Positions 1-7,763 of a DNA stretch of 20,601 nt are shown here, in pieces. Below the pieces are notes generated by a model. That model saw only the letters and a list, made by a program, of their open reading frames with translations. It did not search any database and was not told where the DNA came from. The translations under genes and the position numbers were made by a program. The stretch covers positions 1 through 20,601 of the forward strand of contig CAAEUZ010000089.1 in the NCBI GenBank assembly GCA_900759385.1. Direction: 5' to 3'. The first letter of the stretch is position 1. The number at the start of each line of letters is the position of its first letter. The stretch is from an uncultured Oscillospiraceae bacterium. Lineage in GTDB: Bacteria > Bacillota > Clostridia > Oscillospirales > Oscillospiraceae.

Positions 1-101
1 CGCGGCTCTTTTTTGTGTTACTGACAAACCAAGCGGAATGAGCCGGACTGCTGTTTACGGTGGAAGCACAGCATTTGCACTGGGCACGCGGCGATAATCA
101 A

Positions 102-138
102 CACGGCATCCGGCGTCAAACCAACGCCGGATGCCGTG
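102..138 (-). terminator. Strong hairpin downstream of folA, probable terminator of thyA-folA
   Basis: A perfect 15-bp inverted repeat (102-116 with 124-138, 7-base loop CAAACCA) lies about 60 bases past the folA stop codon. On the minus strand it is followed by TTGATTATC, so the U-tract is weak; on the plus strand it is followed by CTTTCATT. Its position fits the end of the leftward thyA-folA transcript, but either strand could use it. Bases 1-60 hold a T-run (about 8-15) that could be the tail of a terminator lying before the window; nothing else is recognised in 1-196. Confidence 0.6.
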
Positions 139-196
139 CTTTCATTCCCGCTGCGCCTGATGTGGCTCTCGCAGAGCTCGCTTTGACAGGCTTCGG

Positions 197-676
197 TTAT
201 TTCACTTTTTCATACACGCAGAACTCGCAGTTCAGGCCGCCGGAGCTGAACTTCTCGCTGCTCGTCTGCTCCCAGTCGGGCAGGGAGTCGAGGTTGGGGA
301 AGTAGGCGTCCGAGGCGGGGGTCGCGTCTATCTTCGTGACGTATATTTTGTCCAAATATGGGAACATCGCCATGTACACGGTAGCGCCGCCGACGACGAA
401 GACCTGCTCGTCGTCCCCGCACAGCTCCAGGGCCTCCTCCGGCGTGTGCACTATCTCAGCGCCGTCCACCGCCGTGTCCTGACGGGTCATTATCAGGTTG
501 CGGCGGCCCTTGAGAGGCTGGCTCTCGGGGAAATCCAGCAGCGTCTTGCTGCCGACTATAAGCGTCGCCCCCTTCGTGATCTCGGCGAAGCGCCGCCTGT
601 CCTCAGGCACGACGATGGGCTGCGTGCCCTCGCTGCCTATGCCCCAGTCGGTGTAAACCGCGACTATTGCTTCCAT
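197..676 (-). CDS. folA: Dihydrofolate reductase
   Basis: Reduces 7,8-dihydrofolate to tetrahydrofolate with NADPH in the cytoplasm, regenerating the cofactor oxidised by thymidylate synthase, which is encoded just upstream. The 159-residue product has the DHFR order of motifs: N-terminal strand MEAIVAV, the WGIG turn, PED with the carboxylate that binds the pteridine, a GSKT/LL segment, and the VVGGATVY nucleotide-binding motif near the C-terminal third. The start at 676 aligns with the usual family N-terminus and has AAGGAAGG 12 bases upstream. An in-frame ATG at 688 abuts that Shine-Dalgarno site and is less likely. Oddity: the usual Leu-Pro-Trp of the Met20 loop reads Gln-Pro-Ile, so the conserved Trp is missing. 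The gene lies 37 bases after thyA on the same strand, so the two are probably co-transcribed. Confidence 0.93.
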   Translation of the reverse strand: MEAIVAVYTDWGIGSEGTQPIVVPEDRRRFAEITKGATLIVGSKTLLDFPESQPLKGRRNLIMTRQDTAVDGAEIVHTPEEALELCGDDEQVFVVGGATVYMAMFPYLDKIYVTKIDATPASDAYFPNLDSLPDWEQTSSEKFSSGGLNCEFCVYEKVK

Positions 677-713
677 TAATTGCGTCATCCTTCCTTATAT
701 CTCTGGCCGCCGC

Positions 714-1547
714 TCAGACCGCGACGGGGATTTTTTCGTCCAGCTCGGTGTACTTGTATCCCGGCAGGGAGAAGCTGTCGCGCGTGAAGGCATAGAAATC
801 CTGCACTTCCGGGTCAATGACAAGCTGCGGGGCCGCGTACTGCGGGTTCTGAAGTATCCGCTCGACAATAGGCACGTGCCGGTCGTAGATATGCGCGTCG
901 GCGATGACGTGCACCAGCTCGCCGGCCTTCAGCCCGCTGGCACGGGCAAACATATGTACCAGCACGGCGTACTGGCAGACATTCCAGTTGTTGGCCGTGA
1001 GCATGTCCTGGCTGCGCTGGTTGAGTATGGCGTTGAGCCTGTCGCCGGTGACGTTGAAGGTCATGGAGTACGCGCAGGGGTAGAGCGCCATCTCGCTGAG
1101 GTCGGCGAAATTGTAGAGGCTGGTGAGTATGCGTCGCGAGGCGGGGTTGTGCCGCAGGTCGTAAAGCACCCGGTCAACCTGGTCGAACTCGCCCTCGGGG
1201 AACTTGTACTTCACGCCCAGCTGATAGCCGTAGGCCTTGCCGATAGAGCCGTTTTCGTCGGCCCAGGCGTCCCAGACCCGGCTGCGGAGCTCGTGGACGT
1301 TGTTGGACTTCTTCTGCCATATCCACAGCAGCTCGTCCACGGCGCTCTTCCAGAAGGTGCGGCGTATGGTGAGGATGGGGAATTCCTCGGAGAGGTCGTA
1401 GCGGTTCACGATGCCGAAGCGCTTGACCGTGTGCGCGCTCTCCCCGGTGTCCTCCCAGCGCGGACGTACCTGCAAATCCGTGTCCCAGCGGCCGTTGTCG
1501 AGAATATCGCGGCAGTTTTGTATGAACAGCTCGTCCGCGCGGCTCAT
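714..1547 (-). CDS. thyA: Thymidylate synthase
   Basis: Methylates dUMP to dTMP using methylene-tetrahydrofolate, producing dihydrofolate for the adjacent folA product. The 277-residue protein carries the folate/dUMP signature: YPCAY with the catalytic Cys near residue 158, QRSQD around 178-181, the NNWN Asn region after it, and the HIYDRH segment near 219-224. The residue after the catalytic Cys is Ala rather than the His of E. coli-type enzymes (PCH), as in the B. subtilis ThyA/phage-like branch. The start at 1547 is chosen because AAGGAGG (1555-1561) sits 7 bases upstream; an in-frame ATG at 1571 lies upstream of that site. First gene of a thyA-folA pair. Confidence 0.95.
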   Translation of the reverse strand: MSRADELFIQNCRDILDNGRWDTDLQVRPRWEDTGESAHTVKRFGIVNRYDLSEEFPILTIRRTFWKSAVDELLWIWQKKSNNVHELRSRVWDAWADENGSIGKAYGYQLGVKYKFPEGEFDQVDRVLYDLRHNPASRRILTSLYNFADLSEMALYPCAYSMTFNVTGDRLNAILNQRSQDMLTANNWNVCQYAVLVHMFARASGLKAGELVHVIADAHIYDRHVPIVERILQNPQYAAPQLVIDPEVQDFYAFTRDSFSLPGYKYTELDEKIPVAV

Positions 1548-1579
1548 GGCGTCGCCTCCTTGATTTTTCATGTATTTAA

Positions 1580-1608
1580 AGTATACCCCATCCGGCTTTC
1601 ACCTGCAA
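1580..1608 (-). promoter_or_regulatory. Probable sigma-A promoter of thyA-folA
   Basis: On the minus strand a TATACT -10 (1580-1585) is preceded after 17 bases by TTGCAG (1603-1608). The -10 matches five of six consensus bases; the -35 keeps only the TTG. It lies 32 bases upstream of the thyA start and is divergent from dpaA. Confidence 0.5.
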
Positions 1609-1652
1609 GCGGCAATCAGAATAGAATGAGCTGAGAAAGGGGCGTGGAGTTT

Positions 1653-2510
1653 ATGGTTTTTGCCTTATGCGGAGGGGATGAGCGCATCGCGCGGCTCGCG
1701 TCGATGCTCGTTGAGGACGGCCACGGGGTACGGGCCTGGGCGCTGGAGGACGCGCCGCTGGCGGAGGGCGTCCGCGAGTGCGCCTCGGCTGACGAGTGTA
1801 TCTCAGGCGCGCACTGTGTCGTGCTGCCCATGCCGCTGACCGCGCGCCGGGGTTTCCTGAACGCGCCGTTTTCAAAGAGGCCGCGCTGCCTGGGCGAGGT
1901 CTTCACCGCGGTGCGGCCCGGCTCGCTCGTCTGCGCGGGCGGCGTCACCGCCGAGGCGCGGGAACTGGCCGAAGAGTGCGGCGCGCGCCTGGCCGATTAC
2001 GGAGCGCTGGAGAGCTTCCGCGCGGTCAACTCCCTGGCGACGGCGGAGGGCGCCATCGGCGTCCTGCTGCGCGAGACGCCGGAGGTGATCTGCGGCCGCA
2101 GCGCCGTCATAATAGGCGCCGGGCGCATCACCCGCGCCCTCTCGCCGCGGCTGGCGGCGCTGGGCGTGCGCGTGAGCGTAGCATCCCGTAGCGCGGCCGG
2201 GCGGGCCTGGGCGCAGGCCATGGGCTTCCGGGCGCTGGACACGGCAAAGCTCTCCGGCGCCCTGGGCGGCGCCGATATAGTTATAAACACCGCGCCCGCA
2301 CTCGTGCTGACGGCCTCGCGGCTCACGGAGTTGCCCGCCGGCGCGCTGGTGCTGGACTTGGCCAGCAAACCGGGCGGCACCGACTTCGACGCCGCGCGTT
2401 CCTTCGGCATAAAAGCGCTCACCGCGCCGGGACTGCCCGGAAAATGGTCGCCGGACACGGCGGCAAAGGCGGTGCGCGACGCCATCTATGCTGTTTTGGA
2501 GGATGAATAG
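1653..2510 (+). CDS. dpaA: Dipicolinate synthase subunit A
   Basis: With DpaB, makes dipicolinic acid from the product of DapA in the mother cell during sporulation; the acid is then loaded into the spore core. The protein (285 residues from the ATG) starts with a FALCGGDER segment typical of DpaA/SpoVFA and has a C-terminal NAD(P)-binding Rossmann half with VIIGAGRIT around residue 155, then a VSVASR strand end, INTAPA and LDLASKPGG. GTG at 1644 is an alternative start, but the purine-rich AGAAAGGGG (1634-1642) almost touches it and is better spaced for ATG 1653. dpaB follows after 2 bases, an arrangement standard for this pair. Mother-cell sigma-K control is known in B. subtilis; I could not identify a convincing promoter here. 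Confidence 0.93.
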   Translation: MVFALCGGDERIARLASMLVEDGHGVRAWALEDAPLAEGVRECASADECISGAHCVVLPMPLTARRGFLNAPFSKRPRCLGEVFTAVRPGSLVCAGGVTAEARELAEECGARLADYGALESFRAVNSLATAEGAIGVLLRETPEVICGRSAVIIGAGRITRALSPRLAALGVRVSVASRSAAGRAWAQAMGFRALDTAKLSGALGGADIVINTAPALVLTASRLTELPAGALVLDLASKPGGTDFDAARSFGIKALTAPGLPGKWSPDTAAKAVRDAIYAVLEDE

Positions 2511-2512
2511 CT

Positions 2513-3082
2513 TTGAAAAACGTAAAGCTGGGGCTCGCGCTCTGCGGCTCCTACTGCACATATGAAAAGGTGCTTGCCGAGGCGGAAAAGCTCGCCGGGG
2601 AATATGAGGTCACCGCGCTCATGAGCGAGACGGCCGCGGGCACGGACAGCCGCTTCGGCGAGTCGAAAAGGTTCATAGAGTCTCTGGAGGCCATGACGGG
2701 GAAGGCCGTCATCCGCACCATAACGGGCGCCGAGCGCGTGGGCCCGGAGCGGATGTTCGACGTACTGGTCATCGCCCCCTGTACGGGCAACACGCTGGCG
2801 AAGCTGGCCCACGGCATCACCGATACGGCCGTGACCATGGCGGCCAAGAGCCATCTGCGCAACGGCCGCCCCGTGGTCATAGCGCTGTCCACCAACGACG
2901 CGCTCAGCGGCTCCGCGCCCGGGATAGCGGAGCTCCTGAACCGGAAGAACTACTACTTCGTCCCCTTCGGCCAGGACGACCCGGAAGGCAAGCCCACCAG
3001 CCTGCAGGCCGACTTCACGAAAATAGCAGAAACCGTGGACGCGGCCCTGGAGGGGCGGCAGATACAGCCGATATTGAGATGA
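2513..3082 (+). CDS. dpaB: Dipicolinate synthase subunit B
   Basis: Flavoprotein-like partner of DpaA in dipicolinic acid synthesis. The 189-residue product has the flavoprotein fold marks: LGLALCGSYCTY at the N-terminus, VLVIAPCTGNT around residues 83-93, and the KSHLRNGRPVVIALSTND stretch near 111-128, ending with a PFGQDDP segment that is usual in this subunit. The start is a TTG at 2513, two bases after the dpaA stop, with GGAGG (2498-2502) 10 bases upstream inside dpaA, so the two are co-transcribed and probably translationally linked. The gene is convergent with hflX. Confidence 0.93.
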   Translation: MKNVKLGLALCGSYCTYEKVLAEAEKLAGEYEVTALMSETAAGTDSRFGESKRFIESLEAMTGKAVIRTITGAERVGPERMFDVLVIAPCTGNTLAKLAHGITDTAVTMAAKSHLRNGRPVVIALSTNDALSGSAPGIAELLNRKNYYFVPFGQDDPEGKPTSLQADFTKIAETVDAALEGRQIQPILR

Positions 3083-3114
3083 AAAAAGGCCCGCTGCCTT
3101 GATGGCAGCGGGCC
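3082..3114 (-). terminator. Rho-independent terminator of hflX
   Basis: A perfect 11-bp stem (3088-3098 with 3104-3114, loop TTGAT). Read on the minus strand it is followed directly by six T residues, which makes it a textbook terminator for hflX, whose stop lies about 50 bases away. On the plus strand the downstream T content is weak, but it may also help to end the dpaAB transcript. Confidence 0.88.
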
Positions 3115-3166
3115 TGAGCTTTATCTTGATGTTAAGCGATTGCGGCTCCGTCCGGGTGCGGCGTTA

Positions 3167-4450
<1,284 letters not shown>

Positions 4451-4470
4451 TAATTAAAATCCCTTTCGGT

Positions 4471-4501
4471 AAACAAACTGCCCGGCGCAACAACGCCGGG
4501 C
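4471..4501 (-). terminator. Terminator or attenuator between rpmE and hflX
   Basis: An 8-bp perfect GC-rich stem (4480-4487 with 4494-4501, loop CAACAA). On the minus strand it is followed by AGTTTGTTT, a modest U-tract. It lies 17 bases after the rpmE stop and 20-30 bases before the hflX start, so it probably reduces, rather than abolishes, transcription into hflX. Confidence 0.65.
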
Positions 4502-4518
4502 AATAATGTATTCCAACC

Positions 4519-4719
4519 TTACTTGATGCCGTACTTCTTGTTGAACTTGTCAACACGGCCGCTGGTGTCAACGAGCTTCTGCTTGCCGGTGTAGAACGGG
4601 TGGCACTTGGAGCAGATCTCAACGGTGATGTTCTCACGGGTGGAGCCGGTCTCGATGACGTTGCCGCAGGCGCAGCGGATGCTGGTCTTGTAGTACTTGG
4701 GATGGATGCCTTCCTTCAT
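4519..4719 (-). CDS. rpmE: Ribosomal protein bL31 (zinc-binding type)
   Basis: Component of the large ribosomal subunit at the intersubunit bridge. The 66-residue product starts with MKEGIHPKYY and keeps the four zinc-ligand cysteines (Cys16, Cys18, Cys36, Cys39) of the C+ form, followed by HPFYTGKQK. C+ copies are often replaced by cysteine-free paralogues in zinc limitation; no such paralogue is in this window. A GAGGTGA Shine-Dalgarno site precedes the ATG at 4719. A likely promoter is at 4784-4812. Confidence 0.97.
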   Translation of the reverse strand: MKEGIHPKYYKTSIRCACGNVIETGSTRENITVEICSKCHPFYTGKQKLVDTSGRVDKFNKKYGIK

Positions 4720-4783
4720 TGTCGTTCACCTCACGTAAAGCTGCCTTGAGTATGCCTCCGCATGGTTACAAGGCGCAAACGGT

Positions 4784-4812
4784 ATTGTAGCACAGCCAAT
4801 GGCAAAGCGCAA
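4784..4812 (-). promoter_or_regulatory. Probable promoter of rpmE (and hflX by readthrough)
   Basis: On the minus strand TACAAT (4784-4789) lies 17 bases downstream of TTGCGC (4807-4812). The -10 matches five of six consensus bases; the -35 keeps the TTG. It leaves a leader of roughly 55-60 bases before rpmE. Confidence 0.5.
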
Positions 4813-4851
4813 GAGGGAATTCAAGTTTTTCCGCCGTTTTTGTGCCGGACA

Positions 4852-4882
4852 GACGCAAAACCGCGCCCCGGCTGGGGCGCGG
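4852..4882 (-). terminator. Terminator after the 47-residue lipoprotein gene
   Basis: A perfect 9-bp GC stem (4861-4869 with 4874-4882, 4-base loop) followed on the minus strand by TTTTGCGTCTG. It lies about 40 bases past the stop codon of the small lipoprotein gene at 4925-5068, marking that gene as a separate short transcript. Confidence 0.75.
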
Positions 4883-4924
4883 CTTCGCTTCCGGTATCTA
4901 TGGCAGGGAGAAGTGGCGGTGTAC

Positions 4925-5068
4925 TCAGAGTGACACGAGCGTTCTCGGCATACGGTCCGTCATACCGTTTACCGGGAGGCGCGAGCCCTCCTGCGGTTCC
5001 GTCGTGCCGCAGGCGGCAAGGGAGAATGCCAAAGCTATGGCCGCTATGAACGCTGCTATCCGTTTCAT
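4925..5068 (-). CDS. Small putative lipoprotein, 47 residues
   Basis: Not recognised as a known family. The reading frame begins at an ATG (5068) preceded by AAAGGAGG about 8 bases upstream, one of the best ribosome sites in the window. The product starts MKR, has a hydrophobic Ala/Ile/Leu/Phe stretch at residues 4-19 and a lipobox Leu17-Ala18-Ala19-Cys20, then a Gly-Thr-Thr-Glu-Pro polar linker, and ends at residue 47 with TGA. The export signal closely resembles that of the sugar-binding lipoprotein at 10417. A hairpin terminator follows at 4852-4882. It may be a true mini-lipoprotein or the intact 5' end of a decayed larger lipoprotein gene; the Shine-Dalgarno site, lipobox and terminator together favour expression. 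Confidence 0.7.
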   Translation of the reverse strand: MKRIAAFIAAIALAFSLAACGTTEPQEGSRLPVNGMTDRMPRTLVSL

Positions 5069-5111
5069 CTCGTGTCCTCCTTTCCTCCGCTGGTAAGAGG
5101 ATACCTCGGCT

Positions 5112-5130
5112 TTGCATCAAAGTTGCATCA
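5112..5130. repeat. Short direct repeat TTGCATCA in the upstream region of the small lipoprotein gene
   Basis: TTGCATCA occurs at 5112-5119 and 5123-5130, one helical turn (11 bases) apart. On the minus strand the second copy overlaps a TATGAT (5127-5132) that could be the -10 of the small lipoprotein gene. No good -35 is seen at the right distance. The layout suits an operator or activator site, but this is inference. Confidence 0.35.
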
Positions 5131-5232
5131 TAAATTTGTACTAATTGTGAAGAAATTATTATTTTCTTTTTAAGACGGCAAAAACTTTCTGAAAATCTGC
5201 TCCCTCGCAGGGTCCGGAGGGCTGTTTTTCGG

Positions 5233-5261
5233 TTGACAAGCGCGTCGGGATACTGTATGAT
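5233..5261 (+). promoter_or_regulatory. Near-consensus sigma-A promoter of pfkA
   Basis: TTGACA (5233-5238, all six consensus bases), a 17-base spacer, and TATGAT (5256-5261, five of six). Transcription would begin near 5268, leaving a leader of about 43 bases that contains ACGGAGGT (5297-5304) seven bases or so before the ATG. Confidence 0.88.
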
Positions 5262-5310
5262 ACGTTTGGTATGTCAGGTACGTTCTCATTATAATAACGG
5301 AGGTAACCTC

Positions 5311-6396
5311 ATGAAAAGAAATACCAGAGTGGGCCTGGTGACCTCTGGCGGAGACTGCCAAGGGCTCAACGCGGCGATACGCGGCGTGGGCAAGGCGCTC
5401 TTCCAGTACGTCGATAATGTCGAGATATTCGGCATGTACGACGGTTACAAGGGCCTCATAGAGGGCGACTACAAGTACATGGAGAAGAAGGACTTCTCCG
5501 GCATCCTCACCGAGGGCGGCACAATCCTGGGCACGTCCCGGCAGCGTTATATCCCTGGCAAGGCCATCGTAGACGAAAAGGGCAACGACCTCATGCCCGC
5601 CATGCTCGACACCTATAACCGCCTCAATCTCGACTGCCTGGTCGTGATGGGCGGCAACGGCACGCAGAAGAGCGCCAAGCTCCTCGCCGACGCCGGCATG
5701 AACATAGTCACGCTCCCCAAGACCATAGACAACGACATCTACGGCACGGATACCACCTTCGGCTTCCAGAGCGCCGTGGATATCGGCACCAACGTCATAG
5801 ACTACATACACTCCACCGCGAGCAGCCATTCGCGCGTGTTCCTCGTGGAGCTCATGGGCCGCGACGCCGGCTGGCTGACGCTCAACGCGGGCATTGCCTC
5901 GGGCGCGGACATCATCCTCATCCCCGAGATACCGTACAACATCGAGAAGATAGCGGAGGCCCTGGAGGAGCGCCGCCGTTCCGGGCGCAACTTCAGCATC
6001 ATCGCCGTGGCCGAGGGCGCGGTCAGCGATACGGACGCCGTCCTCAGCGAGGAGGAGCGCCGCCGTGCCAGGGAGGAGAGCCGCCACTCGACGATATCCT
6101 ACCGCATCGCCAGCGAGCTGGAGGAGATGACCGGCCAGGAGACCCGCGTCACCGTGCCGGGCCACTATCAGCGCGGCGGCCCCCCCTGCCCGTACGACCG
6201 CGTGCTCGCCACCCAGTTCGGTACCGCGGCGGCGAGGCTGATCATGGAGAAAAAGTACTCCACCATGGTCGGCATACGCGACGGGCGCATAGTGTCTGTC
6301 CCGCTTGACGACGCCGCCAGCCGCACAAAGTTCCTCCCCACCGACCACCCCCTGATCCAGGTGGCCAGGGATGTGGGCATAAGGTTCGGCGACTGA
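5311..6396 (+). CDS. pfkA: 6-phosphofructokinase, group III (mixed-substrate) type
   Basis: Phosphorylates fructose 6-phosphate at C1, the committed step of glycolysis. The 361-residue protein has the nucleotide-loop TSGGDCQGLNAAIR (residues 11-24), GGNGT (114-118), PKTIDND (136-142, Asp140 the catalytic base), MGRDAGW and the PGHYQRGG sugar-binding segment. Compared with E. coli PfkA, the position equivalent to Gly104 is Gly (ATP-like), the Gly124 position is Lys (as in PPi and group III enzymes), and the Asp103 position is Asn116. Gly plus Lys is the pattern of ATP-using group III enzymes, so ATP is the likelier donor. The start at 5311 is fixed by ACGGAGGT; an upstream in-frame TTG at 5233 lies inside the promoter. 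Monocistronic, closed by the terminator at 6461-6497. Confidence 0.92.
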   Translation: MKRNTRVGLVTSGGDCQGLNAAIRGVGKALFQYVDNVEIFGMYDGYKGLIEGDYKYMEKKDFSGILTEGGTILGTSRQRYIPGKAIVDEKGNDLMPAMLDTYNRLNLDCLVVMGGNGTQKSAKLLADAGMNIVTLPKTIDNDIYGTDTTFGFQSAVDIGTNVIDYIHSTASSHSRVFLVELMGRDAGWLTLNAGIASGADIILIPEIPYNIEKIAEALEERRRSGRNFSIIAVAEGAVSDTDAVLSEEERRRAREESRHSTISYRIASELEEMTGQETRVTVPGHYQRGGPPCPYDRVLATQFGTAAARLIMEKKYSTMVGIRDGRIVSVPLDDAASRTKFLPTDHPLIQVARDVGIRFGD

Positions 6397-6460
6397 GACG
6401 GAAGGCCGGCTCCTGATAAGGGTTCATGTTGGCCGCGGCCATCGAAATCCTACCGAAAAT

Positions 6461-6497
6461 AAAACAAGAGGGGGCACTCGCTGCCCCCTCTTGTTTT
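6461..6497. terminator. Bidirectional terminator between pfkA and the 126-residue membrane protein gene
   Basis: A perfect 16-bp stem (6461-6476 with 6482-6497, loop CTCGC). On the plus strand the right arm ends in TTGTTTT and is followed by GTGTTTCTTTTT; on the minus strand the stem ends in TTTTATTTT. It therefore ends pfkA in one direction and the AT-rich gene pair in the other. It also marks the abrupt change from GC-rich to AT-richer sequence. Confidence 0.92.
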
Positions 6498-6519
6498 GTG
6501 TTTCTTTTTATTAATGTGT

Positions 6520-6900
6520 CTATTCCGTATGCCTTTTAGCTATGATCGTTACAGTGATCCCGCTGATGACTACAGGCATGACGAATATAGCTATAAATAG
6601 ATGCGCACCTGTGATTCCATAATTCACATACTTTCCGCCAGGAAAGAATATGATAAAGCTCAATATACAACTTGCAGATAAGGAAATTAACAGCCCCATG
6701 ACAGTTCGTGCACGTCCGTCTGGTGAGCGGTTTTCTTTTCTGGATAGCATCACCAAAACATATAGAATGGACAGGACGCCTACTGCCAAAACTGCAGCCG
6801 TACCTCCCGTAACGTCCCTAATTACTGCCGAGCCCCAAAATATAGTTATAAGCCATGTTATAAATCCACTTATAAGCAAGACAATAGTAGAATTCCTCAT
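6520..6900 (-). CDS. Hypothetical membrane protein, 126 residues
   Basis: Not recognised. The product is strongly hydrophobic, with four likely membrane helices at about residues 5-23, 29-52, 67-88 and 97-121, separated by a basic loop rich in Arg/Lys around 54-65, and ends with a short basic tail. No enzymatic motif is visible. The gene is AT-richer than its neighbours: one 60-base line counted by hand (6601-6660) is 40% GC against 62% for a line of pfkA. No clear Shine-Dalgarno site precedes the ATG at 6900. It follows the 163-residue gene on the same strand after 40 bases, and the two may be one unit, possibly acquired. Confidence 0.65.
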   Translation of the reverse strand: MRNSTIVLLISGFITWLITIFWGSAVIRDVTGGTAAVLAVGVLSILYVLVMLSRKENRSPDGRARTVMGLLISLSASCILSFIIFFPGGKYVNYGITGAHLFIAIFVMPVVISGITVTIIAKRHTE

Positions 6901-6929
6901 AATATATCATTTCTTACTGCTTATAGCTT

Positions 6930-7460
6930 ATTGAACAGTATTAAGCTGGACTTTTCTCGGTCACATGATAGTACAGCGTCCACCCGTCGTCCAGCTCAAT
7001 AAAAGCAATGTTTTCATCATCCGGACGTTCGGAACCGGCCGTGAGAAGACCGCAAGTTAAATTGTACACTTTACCACGGCTTTCAAAATCCTTGCTGTTA
7101 GTCCAATTACGACCAACCCATATGTTGCCGGTGGTGTGAGCTATATTTATTGTGTCGATATACTCATACTGAAACCACTCGTTTCGCACAAGCTCGCATG
7201 ATACCATTCCATCGAACCACGTAAAGAATACGGCGTATGTATCAGGAGCAACTTTCTCCTCATACAGCAGCTCGCCAAACGTCCAGTCACGACGCTCTTT
7301 AACATATTCTCCGGGAGAGCGCAGCAGCGGCAAACACATAACGATTACAACGGCAAGCAGTATGCTCTTGATAAGCAGCCTTCTCTTGACTGCTTTTGGC
7401 TCATTGACAGTTGTACTTGCCTTGTAATTCATATGCTCTCCTTATTCAGTACTGTTCAAT
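6930..7460. repeat. 11-bp inverted repeat bracketing the 163-residue gene
   Basis: ATTGAACAGTA at 6930-6940 is the exact reverse complement of TACTGTTCAAT at 7450-7460. The left copy abuts the stop codon of the gene at 6941-7432; the right copy lies 18 bases upstream of its start and touches a TATAAT (7459-7464, minus strand). Only 11 bp match, so chance is possible in AT-rich DNA. Confidence 0.4.
6941..7432 (-). CDS. Hypothetical protein with one N-terminal membrane anchor, 163 residues
   Basis: Not recognised. A basic N-terminus (about residues 1-20) precedes one hydrophobic helix (about 21-38), which suggests a type II anchor with the remaining 125 residues outside the cell. The outer part is rich in Trp, Tyr and acidic residues, includes two cysteines (in VSCEL and LTCGL) and ends DDGWTLYYHV, a beta-rich look. 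AAGGAG lies about 6 bases before the ATG at 7432, and a TATAAT on the minus strand (7459-7464) could be its -10, although the -35 is poor. Base composition is AT-rich like that of the next gene and unlike the rest of the window. It may work with the 126-residue membrane protein encoded downstream. Confidence 0.72.
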   Translation of the reverse strand: MNYKASTTVNEPKAVKRRLLIKSILLAVVIVMCLPLLRSPGEYVKERRDWTFGELLYEEKVAPDTYAVFFTWFDGMVSCELVRNEWFQYEYIDTINIAHTTGNIWVGRNWTNSKDFESRGKVYNLTCGLLTAGSERPDDENIAFIELDDGWTLYYHVTEKSPA

Positions 7461-7618
7461 TATATTGGAAAAACTTACTCAAAAGCAAAAATAGTACCAA
7501 GCCATGTTGCCACTGTAGTACACAACGAAGATACTATTCAATGTGACGCATTGCCAGTGCTTTTGCAACCAATTCTCTCAAAACTGTTAATTGCCACAAT
7601 TTACTGCAAATGTGCTTG

Positions 7619-7760
7619 TTAACGATTCACAGCAAAGGAAGGCAAAACCATGGGTACGGTCTTGCCTTCCTTTGTAATTTGCATTTTTCCGACCAGATAA
7701 GCGCACACTTCTGCTGCGGCATATCCGCCCTGTGCGGCAGGATTTTGTGCCGGGCAGATG
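7619..7760 (-). pseudogene. Possible C-terminal remnant of a periplasmic-binding-type (sugar-binding protein or LacI-like) gene
   Basis: The minus-strand frame ending at TAA (7619-7621) reads gene-like without a start: AQNPAAQGGYAAAEV, a CAYLVGK helix end, then ITKEGKTVP and MVLPSFAVNR. This resembles the last 45 residues of sugar-binding proteins or LacI-type regulators (QNP..QGY.AA..., ...GK, ...LP...V.R). Nothing upstream of 7760 continues the fold: the frame runs straight into the galM terminator. I read it as debris of a decayed gene; it could be chance. The intergenic stretch 7433-7618 is AT-rich and shows nothing else. Confidence 0.3.
7633..7674. repeat. Strong inverted repeat in the galM downstream region
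   Basis: 13 bp pair perfectly (7633-7645 with 7662-7674); allowing one G-T wobble the stem reaches 17 bp with an 8-base loop. On the plus strand it is followed by TAATTTGCATTTTT, so it could terminate plus-strand transcripts, but no plus-strand gene precedes it. It lies inside the putative remnant at 7619-7760. Confidence 0.6.
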
Positions 7761-7763
7761 CGG

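Noticed and set aside
1601..1625. Possible sigma-K promoter for dpaAB (AC ... CAGAATAGA)
   Set aside because: The -10 fits the CATANNNTA pattern poorly and the spacing (14) is too short to claim.
4821..5120. A 99-codon minus-strand frame overlapping the small lipoprotein gene
   Set aside because: The 47-codon frame in another phase has the Shine-Dalgarno site, signal peptide and lipobox; the longer frame has none of these.
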